A DNA stretch of 64,000 nucleotides from CAYJBH01 sp964369965. Its GTDB lineage: Bacteria; Bacillota; Clostridia; Oscillospirales; Ruminococcaceae. Position 1 is the stretch's first letter, and each line of letters starts with the position of its first letter. Below the pieces are notes generated by a model. That model did no database searches and was not told the DNA's origin. It was given only the letters and a program-made list of their open reading frames with translations. Shown here piece after piece: positions 41,496 through 51,173 of this stretch. A program made the position numbers and the translations under genes. The stretch is from positions 1-64,000 of the forward strand of contig CAYJGF010000007.1 in the NCBI GenBank assembly GCA_964369965.1, in the 5' to 3' direction.

Positions 41496-42763
41496 ATGTA
41501 ACGATAACTCCACAAAAACCACTCAACGGCAGTATCAGCGCAATCTCCTCCAAATCGGATTTGCACCGTCTGCTCATCGCCGCCTCGCTATGCAGTGAGA
41601 CAACCGAGATATTCTGCAATACGCTCAGCGCCGACATTGTGGCAACAATCTCCTGCCTTAACTCGCTCGGTGCGACCATCGTGCCAAATAAAACGGAAAA
41701 CGGCTACATCATTGCCGTTAACGCCGATAAAAAGCAAAAAAATTCCACCTGTGACTGCAACGAAAGTGGAACCACCCTGCGACTTTTGACCCCACTTGCC
41801 GCGATCGCATACAAGAACGTCACCTTTGTGGGCAAAGGTAGGCTCGCCGAGCGACCGATGGAACCGCTCCTCTCGGTCATGAAAGAGCATGGCGCGAAGT
41901 TCACCGCCGACACACTGCCGCTCACCGTAAAAGGGCATCTCAAACCCGGTGACTACCACATCGCCGGCAATGTCAGCTCCCAGTTTATCAGCGGATTGAT
42001 GTTCGCATTGCCACTTTTAAAAAAGCAGAGCAGGATTGTTATCGAGGGCAAACTGGAGTCCGCGCCCTATGTTGACATGACCATCGCGACACTTAAAATC
42101 TTCGGATTAAATATCATAAAGGTGCCGCTTGGATTTTTGATTGAGGGGGAACAACAGTATCACTCGCCCTCATCGATAGATGCCGAGGGGGATTGGTCAA
42201 ACGCGGCTTTCTGGCTCGCCGCAGGCGCTATAGGTGCGTGTGTAACGGTCGAGGGTCTGAAATACCCCGACACCTTGCAGGGCGACCGTGTCATTATCAA
42301 CCTTTTGGAGCGATTTGGCGCGACGACCTCTTACACCGAGGGCGGCGCTGTCACCGTCTCACCCGGTCGGCTTAAAGGGCTTGCCATCGACATCAGCCAA
42401 TGCCCCGACCTCGCGCCGATACTTGCCGTCGTTGCGGCGTTCGCCGAGGGGACAACCGTGCTGACCGGTGCAGGTCGACTGCGACTTAAAGAGAGTGACC
42501 GCATGGCGGCGACGGTGGAGCTTATCGAAAAGCTCGGCGGTGTCGCCAAGGCGCAGGAGGATAACCTCGTCATCGAGGGGGGCGGTCTGAGTGGAGGCAC
42601 CGTCGACTCGCACAACGACCATCGTCTCGCCATGGCGGCGGCGGTGGCAGGGACGATGACAAAACATCCTGTCATCATACACGATGCCGGTGCCGTATCA
42701 AAATCCTACCCCCATTTTTTTGACGATTTCAAACTGCTCGGAGGTGATTATAATGTCTTCTAA
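41492..42763 (+). CDS. aroA: 3-phosphoshikimate 1-carboxyvinyltransferase (EPSP synthase)
   Basis: 423 residues. SKSDLHRLLIAASL (residues 14-27), CNESGTTLRLLTPLA (PEP-binding loop), GNVSSQFISGLMFALPLL, LKESDRMAATVELIEKLG and SHNDHRLAMAAAVAG with the catalytic Asp/Glu/His residues. In the glyphosate-site loop the sequence reads CNESGTTLRLL rather than the L-G-N-A-G-T form; the second residue pattern ESGT fits many Clostridia. It overlaps aroB by 4 bases and aroC by 11. Confidence 0.94.
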   Translation: MNVTITPQKPLNGSISAISSKSDLHRLLIAASLCSETTEIFCNTLSADIVATISCLNSLGATIVPNKTENGYIIAVNADKKQKNSTCDCNESGTTLRLLTPLAAIAYKNVTFVGKGRLAERPMEPLLSVMKEHGAKFTADTLPLTVKGHLKPGDYHIAGNVSSQFISGLMFALPLLKKQSRIVIEGKLESAPYVDMTIATLKIFGLNIIKVPLGFLIEGEQQYHSPSSIDAEGDWSNAAFWLAAGAIGACVTVEGLKYPDTLQGDRVIINLLERFGATTSYTEGGAVTVSPGRLKGLAIDISQCPDLAPILAVVAAFAEGTTVLTGAGRLRLKESDRMAATVELIEKLGGVAKAQEDNLVIEGGGLSGGTVDSHNDHRLAMAAAVAGTMTKHPVIIHDAGAVSKSYPHFFDDFKLLGGDYNVF

Positions 42764-43844
42764 CCTTGGGAATGTTATCAAAATTCAACTTTTTGGGCAG
42801 TCTCATTCCAGTGCGGTGGGGGTTGTTATCGACGGTCTGCCATCCGGTGAGGCGTTGGATTTTGCGGAGGTAGAGAGCTTTTTAAAACGCCGTCAGGGTG
42901 GCAAAAAGATGACCACACCGCGCAAGGAGGCGGACACACCGGAGATTTTATCCGGCATGGTCGATGGCAAAACCTGTGGCGCGCCACTCGCCGCCGTCTT
43001 CAAAAACGCAAACACCGACGGCAGTGCCTATAACAAATTTGTCGACACCCCTCGCCCCTCCCATGCCGACCTGACCGCTCGCCAACGGTATAAAAACCCC
43101 GATCTCTCGGGCGGTGGGCATTTTTCGGCGCGGTTAACACTGCCGCTGTGTTTTGCCGGCGCGCTCGCGTTGCAGATACTCGCTCGGCGCGGTGTCACGC
43201 TCGGCGCACAGATTTGCTCCTGCGCAGGGGTGGACGGTGAGCGGTTTGACGCGATGAATGTCAATGATAAAGCGTTGAAAAACGTTGCTGATAAAGACTT
43301 CCCGACCCTAAATGACAGCGATGCCCTCGCCATGACCGCGGCGGTTAAATCTGCACAGGTGGCTCATGACTCGGTCGGCGGTATTGTCGAGTGTGCCGTG
43401 CTCGGACTGCCTGCCGGCGTCGGCAACCCCATCTTTGACGGGGTGGAAAGTGCCCTATCCCGTGTATTGTTCGGCATACCGGCGGTGCGCGGTGTCGAGT
43501 TTGGGCTGGGTTTTGACGCGTGTTCAATGCGCGGAAGTGACCACAACGACCCTTACACCCTCAAGGAGGGCGCACCATCACCCGGCAGTAACAACGCCGG
43601 CGGTGTGCTCGGAGGGATAACCACCGGCGCGCCGTTATTGCTACGTGTCGGATTTAAGCCCACCCCATCCATCGGCGCCTTGCAAGAGACACTCAACCTC
43701 TCGAGCGGACTTACCGAAACGCTTGAAATTGGCGGTCGACACGATCCCTGTATCGTCCTGCGTGCCGTTCCGGTGGTGGAGGCGGCGGTCGCCTGTGTAC
43801 TACTCGACCTAATTTTATCCGGAGAATACGACAAAAATGAATAA
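42753..43844 (+). CDS. aroC: Chorismate synthase
   Basis: 363 residues from the ATG at 42753, which has GGAGGTGATTATA upstream; a longer frame from 42684 lies inside aroA and is rejected. Start GNVIKIQLFGQSHSSAVGVV; FMN-binding motifs RPSHADLTARQRYKNPDLSG and GGHFSARLTLPLCFAGALA; RGSDHNDPY and NAGGVLGGITTGAPL. It makes chorismate from EPSP with reduced FMN. It overlaps both neighbours. Confidence 0.95.
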   Translation: MSSNLGNVIKIQLFGQSHSSAVGVVIDGLPSGEALDFAEVESFLKRRQGGKKMTTPRKEADTPEILSGMVDGKTCGAPLAAVFKNANTDGSAYNKFVDTPRPSHADLTARQRYKNPDLSGGGHFSARLTLPLCFAGALALQILARRGVTLGAQICSCAGVDGERFDAMNVNDKALKNVADKDFPTLNDSDALAMTAAVKSAQVAHDSVGGIVECAVLGLPAGVGNPIFDGVESALSRVLFGIPAVRGVEFGLGFDACSMRGSDHNDPYTLKEGAPSPGSNNAGGVLGGITTGAPLLLRVGFKPTPSIGALQETLNLSSGLTETLEIGGRHDPCIVLRAVPVVEAAVACVLLDLILSGEYDKNE

Positions 43845-45147
43845 CGCTATATACCAAAACATACCGCTCGAGCTACTGAATAGGACGATTGGACTTATCG
43901 GCGATAAACTCTCCCACAGTCATTCTCCCGCAATACACAGAATCCTCGGCAACCCTAACTATCAACTGTTTGAGCTCACCCCCGAGCAACTCCCCGACTT
44001 TATTCAAAACGGCGGTTATCACGCCATAAACGTGACCATACCATATAAAAAAGATGTGATGCAATATCTCGACTACATCTCCCCCACCGCGCGGTTGTGC
44101 GATAGCGTTAACACTGTCCTACGACGAGACGGTAGATTGTTAGGTTATAACACCGACTTTATCGGACTTATCACCCTCTTTAAATTTTATAAAATTGCGG
44201 TAGAGGGGAAAAATTGTGTCGTGCTCGGCAGTGGCGGAGCCGGCGGCACCGCGGTGCGCGTTCTGGAGCATCTCGGCGCTAAAAAGGTCGCGGTGGTATC
44301 CCGCCTTGGTGAATATAACTATGATAATATCGACAGGCTGTCCGATACCGAAATATTAGTCAACTCCACACCGGTCGGGCTGTTTGGACGGGACAACAGT
44401 ATGCCTATCGACCCGATTATCTTCCCGAAGCTATATGCGGTGGTGGACCTCATTGCCAACCCCTATCGCACCGAGCTTGTAAACCGCGCGCAGTCGCTCG
44501 GAATAAAGGGTGTGGGGGGCGATGCGATGTTGTTTGCACAGGCTATCGCCGGTTTTGCGCTGTTTTTTGACATAGAAAACGACTTTTCCTCCTTTGGGAG
44601 AGGGTATGCCGACTATCGCACTTTCGGCGGTAATATAATTCTCGTCGGTATGCCGGGCAGTGGCAAGACGACGCTCGGCAGGATGGTGGCAAAAACGCTC
44701 GGCATGAAGTTTGTCGATATGGACGATGAAATTGTCAAAAAAGAGGGGCGCAGTATCCCGGATATTTTTGCGAAGGAGGGTGAGGGGTATTTTCGCGAGG
44801 TGGAGCGCTCGGTTGTCGGCGAGGTCTGTGCCGGCATCGGCTCGGTCATAAGCACCGGCGGCGGTGTGGTTGAAAATCCCGACAACATCGCCCGACTGCG
44901 ACGCAGTGGCATGGTTTTTGCACTGTCGCGTGAACTCTCAAACCTCGATGTTGCCGGACGACCGATCTCACAACGCGACGGGGTTGAGGAGCTGTATCGC
45001 CGCCGCAAACCGCTCTATGATGCCTGCGCCGACCATAATGTAAAAAACATAACGCCACGGCAGTGCCATGACGTTATAATTGACAGATTTTATACTGATT
45101 GTATAAATAATTCGATGGAGTTGAGTTCACATACACAGTTTGTATAA
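43837..45147 (+). CDS. aroEK: Bifunctional shikimate dehydrogenase-shikimate kinase (AroE-AroK fusion)
   Basis: 436 residues. Residues about 15-250 are AroE: substrate Ser pair in DKLSHSHSPAIH, Lys71 in VTIPYKKD, Asp107 in NTDFIG, NADP loop GSGGAGGTAVR. A short linker (250-265) joins a complete AroK: Walker A GMPGSGKTTLG (271-281), FVDMDDEIVKKEGRSI, STGGGVVENP and GRPISQRDGVEELYRRRKPL. One polypeptide thus covers the steps before and after shikimate. The stop lies 21 bases inside the convergent aroQ gene. Overlap with aroC is eight bases. Confidence 0.94.
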   Translation: MNNAIYQNIPLELLNRTIGLIGDKLSHSHSPAIHRILGNPNYQLFELTPEQLPDFIQNGGYHAINVTIPYKKDVMQYLDYISPTARLCDSVNTVLRRDGRLLGYNTDFIGLITLFKFYKIAVEGKNCVVLGSGGAGGTAVRVLEHLGAKKVAVVSRLGEYNYDNIDRLSDTEILVNSTPVGLFGRDNSMPIDPIIFPKLYAVVDLIANPYRTELVNRAQSLGIKGVGGDAMLFAQAIAGFALFFDIENDFSSFGRGYADYRTFGGNIILVGMPGSGKTTLGRMVAKTLGMKFVDMDDEIVKKEGRSIPDIFAKEGEGYFREVERSVVGEVCAGIGSVISTGGGVVENPDNIARLRRSGMVFALSRELSNLDVAGRPISQRDGVEELYRRRKPLYDACADHNVKNITPRQCHDVIIDRFYTDCINNSMELSSHTQFV

Positions 45148-45552
45148 TGCGAGTATGTAGCCGTCAAAGCCGAGGCCGGTTATCTGCCCCATGCAGACCG
45201 GCGCGGTGAGCGAGCGGTGGCGAAATTCCTCACGGGCATAGACGTTGGAGATATGCACCTCGATGGTGGGCAGACCTGCCGTCTTGATAGCGTCGCGCAG
45301 GGCGACGGAGGTGTGGGTGTACGCCGCCGGATTGATGATAATGGCGTCGTACTGCTCCGGCGCGGAGTTAATCGCGGTGACGAGCTCCCCCTCGATATCG
45401 CTGTTGAAAAAACCGACCGAGACGGATAATTTGTCCGCCTCTTTTTTAATGCGCTCGCAGAGCATCGGCAGAGTATCGGTGCCATAGACGCCCGGCTCAC
45501 GGCAGCCGAGTTTGTTGAGATTTGGTCCGTTGACGACTAAGATGTTTTTCAT
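45127..45552 (-). CDS. aroQ: 3-dehydroquinate dehydratase, type II
   Basis: 141 residues, the normal type II length. Start ILVVNGPNLNKLGCREPGVYG, the lid loop with its catalytic Tyr and Arg; later DAIIINPAAYTHTSVALRDA and TIEVHISNVYAREEFRHRS. It converts dehydroquinate to dehydroshikimate and completes the pathway between AroB and AroE. It is convergent to the rest of the operon and its 3' end overlaps aroEK by 21 bases, with no terminator between them. Confidence 0.95.
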   Translation of the reverse strand: MKNILVVNGPNLNKLGCREPGVYGTDTLPMLCERIKKEADKLSVSVGFFNSDIEGELVTAINSAPEQYDAIIINPAAYTHTSVALRDAIKTAGLPTIEVHISNVYAREEFRHRSLTAPVCMGQITGLGFDGYILALYKLCM

Positions 45553-45644
45553 GGTGCTCCTTTTTTACGCAGTTGCAGGGTAGTGTCGCCCCGATAAACG
45601 AGGTTTTCCGACTTGACCGATATATATATCAACAGCCGTTATTT

Positions 45645-45675
45645 CGGGAGGAGCAGAGCCCCTCCCCTACAACAC
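45645..45675. repeat. Dispersed hairpin repeat, identical copy 2 of 2
   Basis: 31 bases identical to 33591-33621, about 12 kb away, in an otherwise featureless 223-base gap (45553-45775) between aroQ and the repeat-protein gene. Confidence 0.75.
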
Positions 45676-45775
45676 GATTTGATGTCCCAAAGAGCAACGC
45701 GAACAAACCGACCGAAGGTTTAATAAACAAAAAAGCAAAGCCGTATCCTTACTTTTTCACACATGCTTGCATGAT

Positions 45776-48700
45776 TTACATATCACTTCTTACTTCAAGA
45801 TAAACCCCTGTCAGCGGAGCTATTGATGGGTCGGTGGTCGTGGTTGCGGTTGGGTCGGCGATTATATAAAACTCGGTGGTTGCCGTGCCGTGCTCACTTA
45901 TTATGGATAGGGTGTGGGTGCCGAGGGCAAGGGTTTTGGTGTATTCTCCGCTGAGCGTTATCTTTATACTGCCGGGCTCGGAGCTATAATACTGCGCATC
46001 CACCACATTGCCGTCCACCTCGACGCGCTGAAACATATCAATCCTGTCGTTGGAGACTGCGCTCAACGACTGACCACGCATGATGGTCTGATTGCCACCC
46101 TTGATAATCTGTATCGGCTCTATTGTCACCGCCACTATTTTGGAGGTTATGCTCGCGCCGTTTGTGCCGGTTATCAGGCAGTAGTAGTATGACGTGTCGT
46201 CGGAGTTGATAGACGGGGTGAATGTCTTTTTGTCTGCGCCGTTAACTATTATGCCACCGCGTGTGCTGTTTGTGGAGCTTTTATACCATTGGTAGGTGAC
46301 GCCTGTGTCGTTGCTCGCCACCTCGAGCGGTTTGACATCGGCTGAATCGACGCCAATTGCATAGCTCACGCCGGTCGGCTGGGTGGAGATGGTCGGGAGG
46401 GTGCCTGCCTTTATCTCGGTGCCGTCGAGGTATGCGCCGTAGCCATTTGGGTTATCATTCAACTTTATAAGCAGCTCGTCGCCCCTTTGTGCACCGTTTG
46501 CGATGGTTGACCCCTCTGCAAAAGTGTTTGACAAAATTAAATATATTTCGGCGGTGGAGGTGAGGGCGGGGGCGATGTTGAATCTGCTGTTTGTTAGATT
46601 TTCACTGTACATACTTATGCCGTGACCGTTCGCATCGCCGATTTTTGGGCTGCCGCCGACCGTGACCGTTTTATTGCCGCTGACCGTACCGCCGGTCATG
46701 TTTCCGCCGTAGACATTGCTAATATTGCCGCCGGTGATATTTATCGTCGTGTTTGCATTTAAATTTCCAGTATAATTGCCGCCGTAGATATCCTTCACTC
46801 TGCCGCCGGTCATGGATATCATGGTGTTGCGGTTTTGGGAAGCACCATAACTGCCGCCGAAGATAGTATAACTGCTCAAGTCCGCGCCGTCGCCTGGTGC
46901 GTTTGTTATGCCGAGGTCTTGGAGGGACGGCTCGCCCGAATCGTAACTGCCGTTTTTGTTGTCGTCCAGATAGACGGTGGTGCCGTTGCCGTCGGCGGCA
47001 ATCACCAACGCATTGCCGTTGCCGTAGATAGCCGGTGTATTGCCATCAGTTGTCCCGACACTCGGCAAAATGCCAGCCCTGACGGTGCCGGTGGTGAGGT
47101 TTGAAATGTAGGTTTGGTAGTTATTCGTGTTGTTGTTAAGGGAAATATTGTCGAGGTCGGCGGCGAGCGCGCCGGTGGCTATGATGTCGTCTGTATTGTG
47201 GCTATCGGCAATGCGCACATATATCTTGGCAGTGTCATTTAGGTCGGGGGCGATTTTGAAAGGTTCGACCTCGGAAACATCTTTATCGAGCCTTATTCCG
47301 GTAGAGTTAGCACTACTCCCTATCTTTGCGTCTTCGCCCACCGTCACGTTTTTTTCGCCGGTGACGCTCGCGTTGTTTCCGCCGCCATAAACATTTGTCA
47401 CATTTCCGCCCGATATGTTTATATTGGTGTTGCCGGTAATTGTACTACCAGAAAAGTTACCACCGCCAAAGATTGTTTTCACAATGCCGCCGGTCATGGT
47501 TATCAAGGTATCGCCGTTAAGATTTTCATTAAAAAAACCACCATAAACGCTCCATGATGACAAATCGGCTTGGTTGTCAGGGGCAGATTCGATTTTCGCC
47601 TCTTCGAGAGACTCCTCACCGACATCTTTAATGCCGTTGCGGTTGTCGTCTAAGTATATAGTGGTGCCACTTCCGTCCTCGACAATCAAAAGCGCCACAC
47701 CGTTTGCGTAGATCTCAACAGCACTTATTATGGGGACTTTCTTCAACTTAACTTCGGTATTGTCAAGGTATGGGCCGTAATGTGCGTTGGGGCGTGTGAT
47801 TTTTATATAATCGATATCGCTCGAGACGGCATCGGACGCTATGATACTGCCGACCTTGTAGTCATCATCGGTGACGACATTTATCTCCGCACCGACTTGC
47901 AGATCAGCCCCCACAACAAAGCTTTCTACCTTGTTGAAAGCATAGCCGAGCCGTATGCCGTTGGCGGAATCGCCTATCACTGCGGTGCCGCCCACCGTGA
48001 TGGTCTTGGAACCGGTCGTAGCCGTATCATTATATCCACCGCCGTAGACATTACCCTGCACTGTGCCGCCGGTGATGATGACCGATGCGGTGCCGACAAC
48101 CTTGCCTTGATATCCGGCGCCGTAGACACCGTAACCATAAGCAACGCCACTGCTATCACCTATTGTTCCGCCGGTGATGTTCACGGTGGAGGAGCCAACC
48201 GAAGAAGATTCAGTGTGCCCACCGCCGTAGACATTTTCTCCCACCTTGCCGTCGTTAATAATAACCGACGCGGTGCCGGTTACAACGCCGTCATAACTGC
48301 CACCGTATATATTAATCACGTTACCGCCGGACACGGTGATGTTGGTACTGCCGGATACCTTTGTATTGTATCCACCGCCGATGATACTATTTACAGCGCC
48401 ACCGGTCATGATTATATTTGTATCGCCGTCGAGCTCGGTCGCGCCGTCTATACCGGACTGATATCCGCCGTAGATGGTATAATTAACTAAAGACTCATCG
48501 TCGGCAGGGGCGTCGGTTATTCCGGCGGTTTTGAGGGATTGATCTGTATCTGCATCATAACTACCATTTTTATTGGTGTCTATATATATCGTTGTACCCC
48601 CGGAAGTGCCCTCGGTGATAAAGATCGTCGTGCCGTTTGCATAGATGTTCTCGCCCGACACGGTAGGGTTAGCCGCAGTCTTCTCCGTGGCATAAACCCT

Positions 48701-48802
48701 CTGCGGTAGAACCACCAACCCGAGCAGGACTATAAGCAGCGCCAAAACCGACGCGACCTTTAACCCTCTGCCTATATAGTCAATCCCTAATTTGCAGCTC
48801 AT
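45776..48802 (-). CDS. Secreted repeat protein with three beta-helix-like modules, EF-hand-like loops and Ig-like domain
   Basis: 1008 residues from the ATG at 48802 behind GAGGTGAAA (a GTG six bases upstream overlaps the ribosome site). Signal peptide about 1-38 (VLALLIVLLGLVVL then RVYA). Three homologous modules cover about residues 53-350, 364-580 and 592-800. Each opens with ANG...GTT(I/V)Y(I/L)D and a DxNxNGxxD loop like an EF-hand, then rows of (I/V)xxxGGx(V/I)xx(V/I)(Y/F)GG repeats that suggest a right-handed beta helix. An Ig-like domain follows (about 800-895). There is no LPXTG anchor. It is last in a four-gene operon with three DUF3048 lipoproteins. Adhesin or wall scaffold is a guess. 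Confidence 0.85.
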   Translation of the reverse strand: MSCKLGIDYIGRGLKVASVLALLIVLLGLVVLPQRVYATEKTAANPTVSGENIYANGTTIFITEGTSGGTTIYIDTNKNGSYDADTDQSLKTAGITDAPADDESLVNYTIYGGYQSGIDGATELDGDTNIIMTGGAVNSIIGGGYNTKVSGSTNITVSGGNVINIYGGSYDGVVTGTASVIINDGKVGENVYGGGHTESSSVGSSTVNITGGTIGDSSGVAYGYGVYGAGYQGKVVGTASVIITGGTVQGNVYGGGYNDTATTGSKTITVGGTAVIGDSANGIRLGYAFNKVESFVVGADLQVGAEINVVTDDDYKVGSIIASDAVSSDIDYIKITRPNAHYGPYLDNTEVKLKKVPIISAVEIYANGVALLIVEDGSGTTIYLDDNRNGIKDVGEESLEEAKIESAPDNQADLSSWSVYGGFFNENLNGDTLITMTGGIVKTIFGGGNFSGSTITGNTNINISGGNVTNVYGGGNNASVTGEKNVTVGEDAKIGSSANSTGIRLDKDVSEVEPFKIAPDLNDTAKIYVRIADSHNTDDIIATGALAADLDNISLNNNTNNYQTYISNLTTGTVRAGILPSVGTTDGNTPAIYGNGNALVIAADGNGTTVYLDDNKNGSYDSGEPSLQDLGITNAPGDGADLSSYTIFGGSYGASQNRNTMISMTGGRVKDIYGGNYTGNLNANTTINITGGNISNVYGGNMTGGTVSGNKTVTVGGSPKIGDANGHGISMYSENLTNSRFNIAPALTSTAEIYLILSNTFAEGSTIANGAQRGDELLIKLNDNPNGYGAYLDGTEIKAGTLPTISTQPTGVSYAIGVDSADVKPLEVASNDTGVTYQWYKSSTNSTRGGIIVNGADKKTFTPSINSDDTSYYYCLITGTNGASITSKIVAVTIEPIQIIKGGNQTIMRGQSLSAVSNDRIDMFQRVEVDGNVVDAQYYSSEPGSIKITLSGEYTKTLALGTHTLSIISEHGTATTEFYIIADPTATTTTDPSIAPLTGVYLEVRSDM

Positions 48803-48839
48803 TTTCACCTCAATAATTTTTACAGTTCGTTTTTATCTC

Positions 48840-49922
48840 TTAGCTTATCACCAACGTCCCCTGCCGTGATTTTGCCACCATCGCGATGTAGGATTTTCCC
48901 TGTGCGACCGTTATCTCCTCACCGTCCTCACCGTAGACCTTGAGCTGGTCGTCCGGATTTCCCTTGCGCCATGTCACGTCGATGTATTTGCCGTCGTTTA
49001 CATAGACCCCCTCACCCTGCGTTAGGGCAAAGTTGGTCACATATCCGTCCGGCTCGAGGGTCACATCACAAAACAGCACAAATAGGTTATCAAAGGCGAG
49101 CTGTGAGTTGTCCAGCACATCCTGTTGCGGCGCGCCGTTATAACTTTTTTGGTACAGCCCTGTCTCGGCATTAAAGATAAACTCGACAGCGGACACGGTG
49201 GAAAATTTGAAGTTAACAAGGCTCGCCACCTTGCCACTCTCAATAACCGCTGTGTCATCCTCACTAAACGTAAATAGTGGGTAGTATCCGCCGGTCGTGG
49301 GTATTGTATAGGTGGCAATTCCGGCGGCGATTTTTGCACTGTCGGTATACCATGCGTGCTGATTGCCGACCGCCTGTGCCCTCGGCGCGTCGAACTTGAA
49401 TGACGTCTCACCGAGGTAGAGACCGTCCACATTTTGATAACCGAAATAGTTGAGCAGATCATCGGCGTAGGTACTGGAGCCGATGTTGACCAGTATCGCG
49501 TTCTGCGCCATTGCAAGCTCGGCAAATTGACTGCGCACCGAGCGCACAGGACCTATTGCGGTGATGGCGTTCGGATCGGAAAAAAGTGCCATTAGGCGCG
49601 TAATACCGCCCTCCGTCTCCGCCTCATATATTACATCGGCGAGGGATATCCCCGTCTGGGGCAGTGCCGCGGTGATATTGTCCACCATGACAGCGATGGG
49701 GCGCGTCCCCTCCGCCTGACCCTCAACCGGCACTTTGCCGGTCAACGGATTGATATCATAGTTGACTATGTCCGGTGTCTCAAGCGACGCGGACGGTGCC
49801 GGCGGTGTCGACTCGGACGGGGCTATGGGTGTATCGTCATCGTCGGAGCAGGCTACAAAAAGGCAAAGCAAAGCCAAAAGCAGTACCGCTTTTAATGTTT
49901 TGCTTTGCCTAATAAAATTCAT
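48840..49922 (-). CDS. DUF3048 (YerB-like) lipoprotein, copy 3 of the operon
   Basis: 360 residues. Lipobox FVACS after a basic N-terminus, a Pro/Ser linker, then the DUF3048 N-terminal domain: NPLTGK, RPIAVMVDNITAALPQTGIS, DVIYEAETEGGITRLMALF and IGPVRSVRSQFAELA. The C-terminal domain has DVTWRKGNPDDQLKVYGEDG and GKSYIAMV. YerB of Bacillus is an uncharacterised envelope lipoprotein of this family. This copy lacks the LYSPxx-type spacer seen in copy 1 and is 24 bases after copy 2. Function unknown. Confidence 0.88.
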   Translation of the reverse strand: MNFIRQSKTLKAVLLLALLCLFVACSDDDDTPIAPSESTPPAPSASLETPDIVNYDINPLTGKVPVEGQAEGTRPIAVMVDNITAALPQTGISLADVIYEAETEGGITRLMALFSDPNAITAIGPVRSVRSQFAELAMAQNAILVNIGSSTYADDLLNYFGYQNVDGLYLGETSFKFDAPRAQAVGNQHAWYTDSAKIAAGIATYTIPTTGGYYPLFTFSEDDTAVIESGKVASLVNFKFSTVSAVEFIFNAETGLYQKSYNGAPQQDVLDNSQLAFDNLFVLFCDVTLEPDGYVTNFALTQGEGVYVNDGKYIDVTWRKGNPDDQLKVYGEDGEEITVAQGKSYIAMVAKSRQGTLVIS

Positions 49923-49946
49923 CTTGACCTCAGATATAAGTATAAA

Positions 49947-51128
49947 CTACTCTTGTTCGTTGTCGACCTCATTCGCCGCCGCCTCTGCGTCGGCATTAAC
50001 ACCGGAATCAAGTGAGGAATCACCGGAACCGATGATTTGCAGTGTTTCGTCATGCAGTGCAAGGTCGGTTACTGCAACATATGTTTTGCCTACGTTTAAT
50101 AGAACCGGTGTCTCGTTGCCGTCAAGGGTGTATATTTCGAGAGGACTGGTCGGCCCACCTTTGCGCCACATTACACGTTGATAGTAGCCACCGTAAAAAT
50201 AATAGCCGACACCGCCACTTGTCAGGTCAATCTCAACAAGCGGACTGGAACCGTCACCGTGTGGGTCCACCTCGGTGTAGATTACAAGTAGGTTATCAAA
50301 GGCGAAAGGCTCGCCGTTATTTTCGTCGATTATAGGGTTCCCAAACTGATGTTTTTCATATTTGCCAGTGGTGGCATTGTACTCGAAAAATCCGTCGTAC
50401 GAGGCGGAAAAACTCCACGCAACCTGATTTGCACTGCCCTCGCTCGGGACGACCGGCTCATCATCATAATGGACAAATCCGTGCAGGGTTATCGGTGTTG
50501 GGGATTCGCCGGTGGTGTCGTAGTTATCGTTGTTTGTGAGTGCATCGGTGATCAGTTCCGCGTTGGTGTACTCGGTGTCTTCATAGACATATCCCGGACG
50601 GTCACGGCGATAGGTTGAGCCGTTGGGGCTGATGTCACCGTTATCCCAATCGTATATATCCAGCATTTCGTCCGCTATAATGCTGCTGCCGTCATGGAGA
50701 TAGAGTGCATTGAGCGGCATCATAAACTGAACATGACCGTGGCGAGCACTACGAACCGGACCCACCTCGGGGATGGTTGTATAATCATCAAAGACAAGCA
50801 TATATCTTGTGATACCACCCTCGGTCACCATCTCATAACACACCGACGCGGCGGTGAGACCGGACTGGGGCAGGCTAGATGTACGGTTGTTTATCATGAC
50901 CGCAAGCACACGCTGGTCGATGGGGTAGTCCGCCGTCTTTTCCATGCCGTTCAACGGGCTTGCAAAATATGGCTCCGGCTCCGGTTCCGGCTCCGGTTCC
51001 GGCTCGTCGGACTCGCTCGTCGCGCTGTCGGTCGGGGCGTCACCGCTCTGCTCCGTCTCCTGTGAACAGGCAACGAGCGTTGTCGCAGCTAAGATAATAC
51101 AAAGAATAAGTACCAATAATTTTTTCAT
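49947..51128 (-). CDS. DUF3048 (YerB-like) lipoprotein, copy 2 of the operon
   Basis: 393 residues. Lipobox LVACS. A spacer rich in Glu-Pro repeats (EPEPEPEPEP, about 45-56) precedes the DUF3048 domains: SPLNGM, RVLAVMINNRTSSLPQSGLT, CYEMVTEGGITRYMLVFDDY, GPVRSARHGHVQFM. C-terminal MWRKGGPTSPLEIYTLDG and GKTYVAVTDLAL, then an acidic tail. It is paralogous to the genes on both sides, with clear divergence, so the duplication is not recent. Confidence 0.88.
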   Translation of the reverse strand: MKKLLVLILCIILAATTLVACSQETEQSGDAPTDSATSESDEPEPEPEPEPEPYFASPLNGMEKTADYPIDQRVLAVMINNRTSSLPQSGLTAASVCYEMVTEGGITRYMLVFDDYTTIPEVGPVRSARHGHVQFMMPLNALYLHDGSSIIADEMLDIYDWDNGDISPNGSTYRRDRPGYVYEDTEYTNAELITDALTNNDNYDTTGESPTPITLHGFVHYDDEPVVPSEGSANQVAWSFSASYDGFFEYNATTGKYEKHQFGNPIIDENNGEPFAFDNLLVIYTEVDPHGDGSSPLVEIDLTSGGVGYYFYGGYYQRVMWRKGGPTSPLEIYTLDGNETPVLLNVGKTYVAVTDLALHDETLQIIGSGDSSLDSGVNADAEAAANEVDNEQE

Positions 51129-51173
51129 GGGGATAAAACCTTTCCTTTCCTGCCGTCCGGCTATAAAAATAAC

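Noticed and set aside
42684..42752. Earlier ATG for aroC inside aroA
   Set aside because: The extra residues are aroA in another frame; GGAGGTGA precedes the later ATG and the product then starts like known chorismate synthases.
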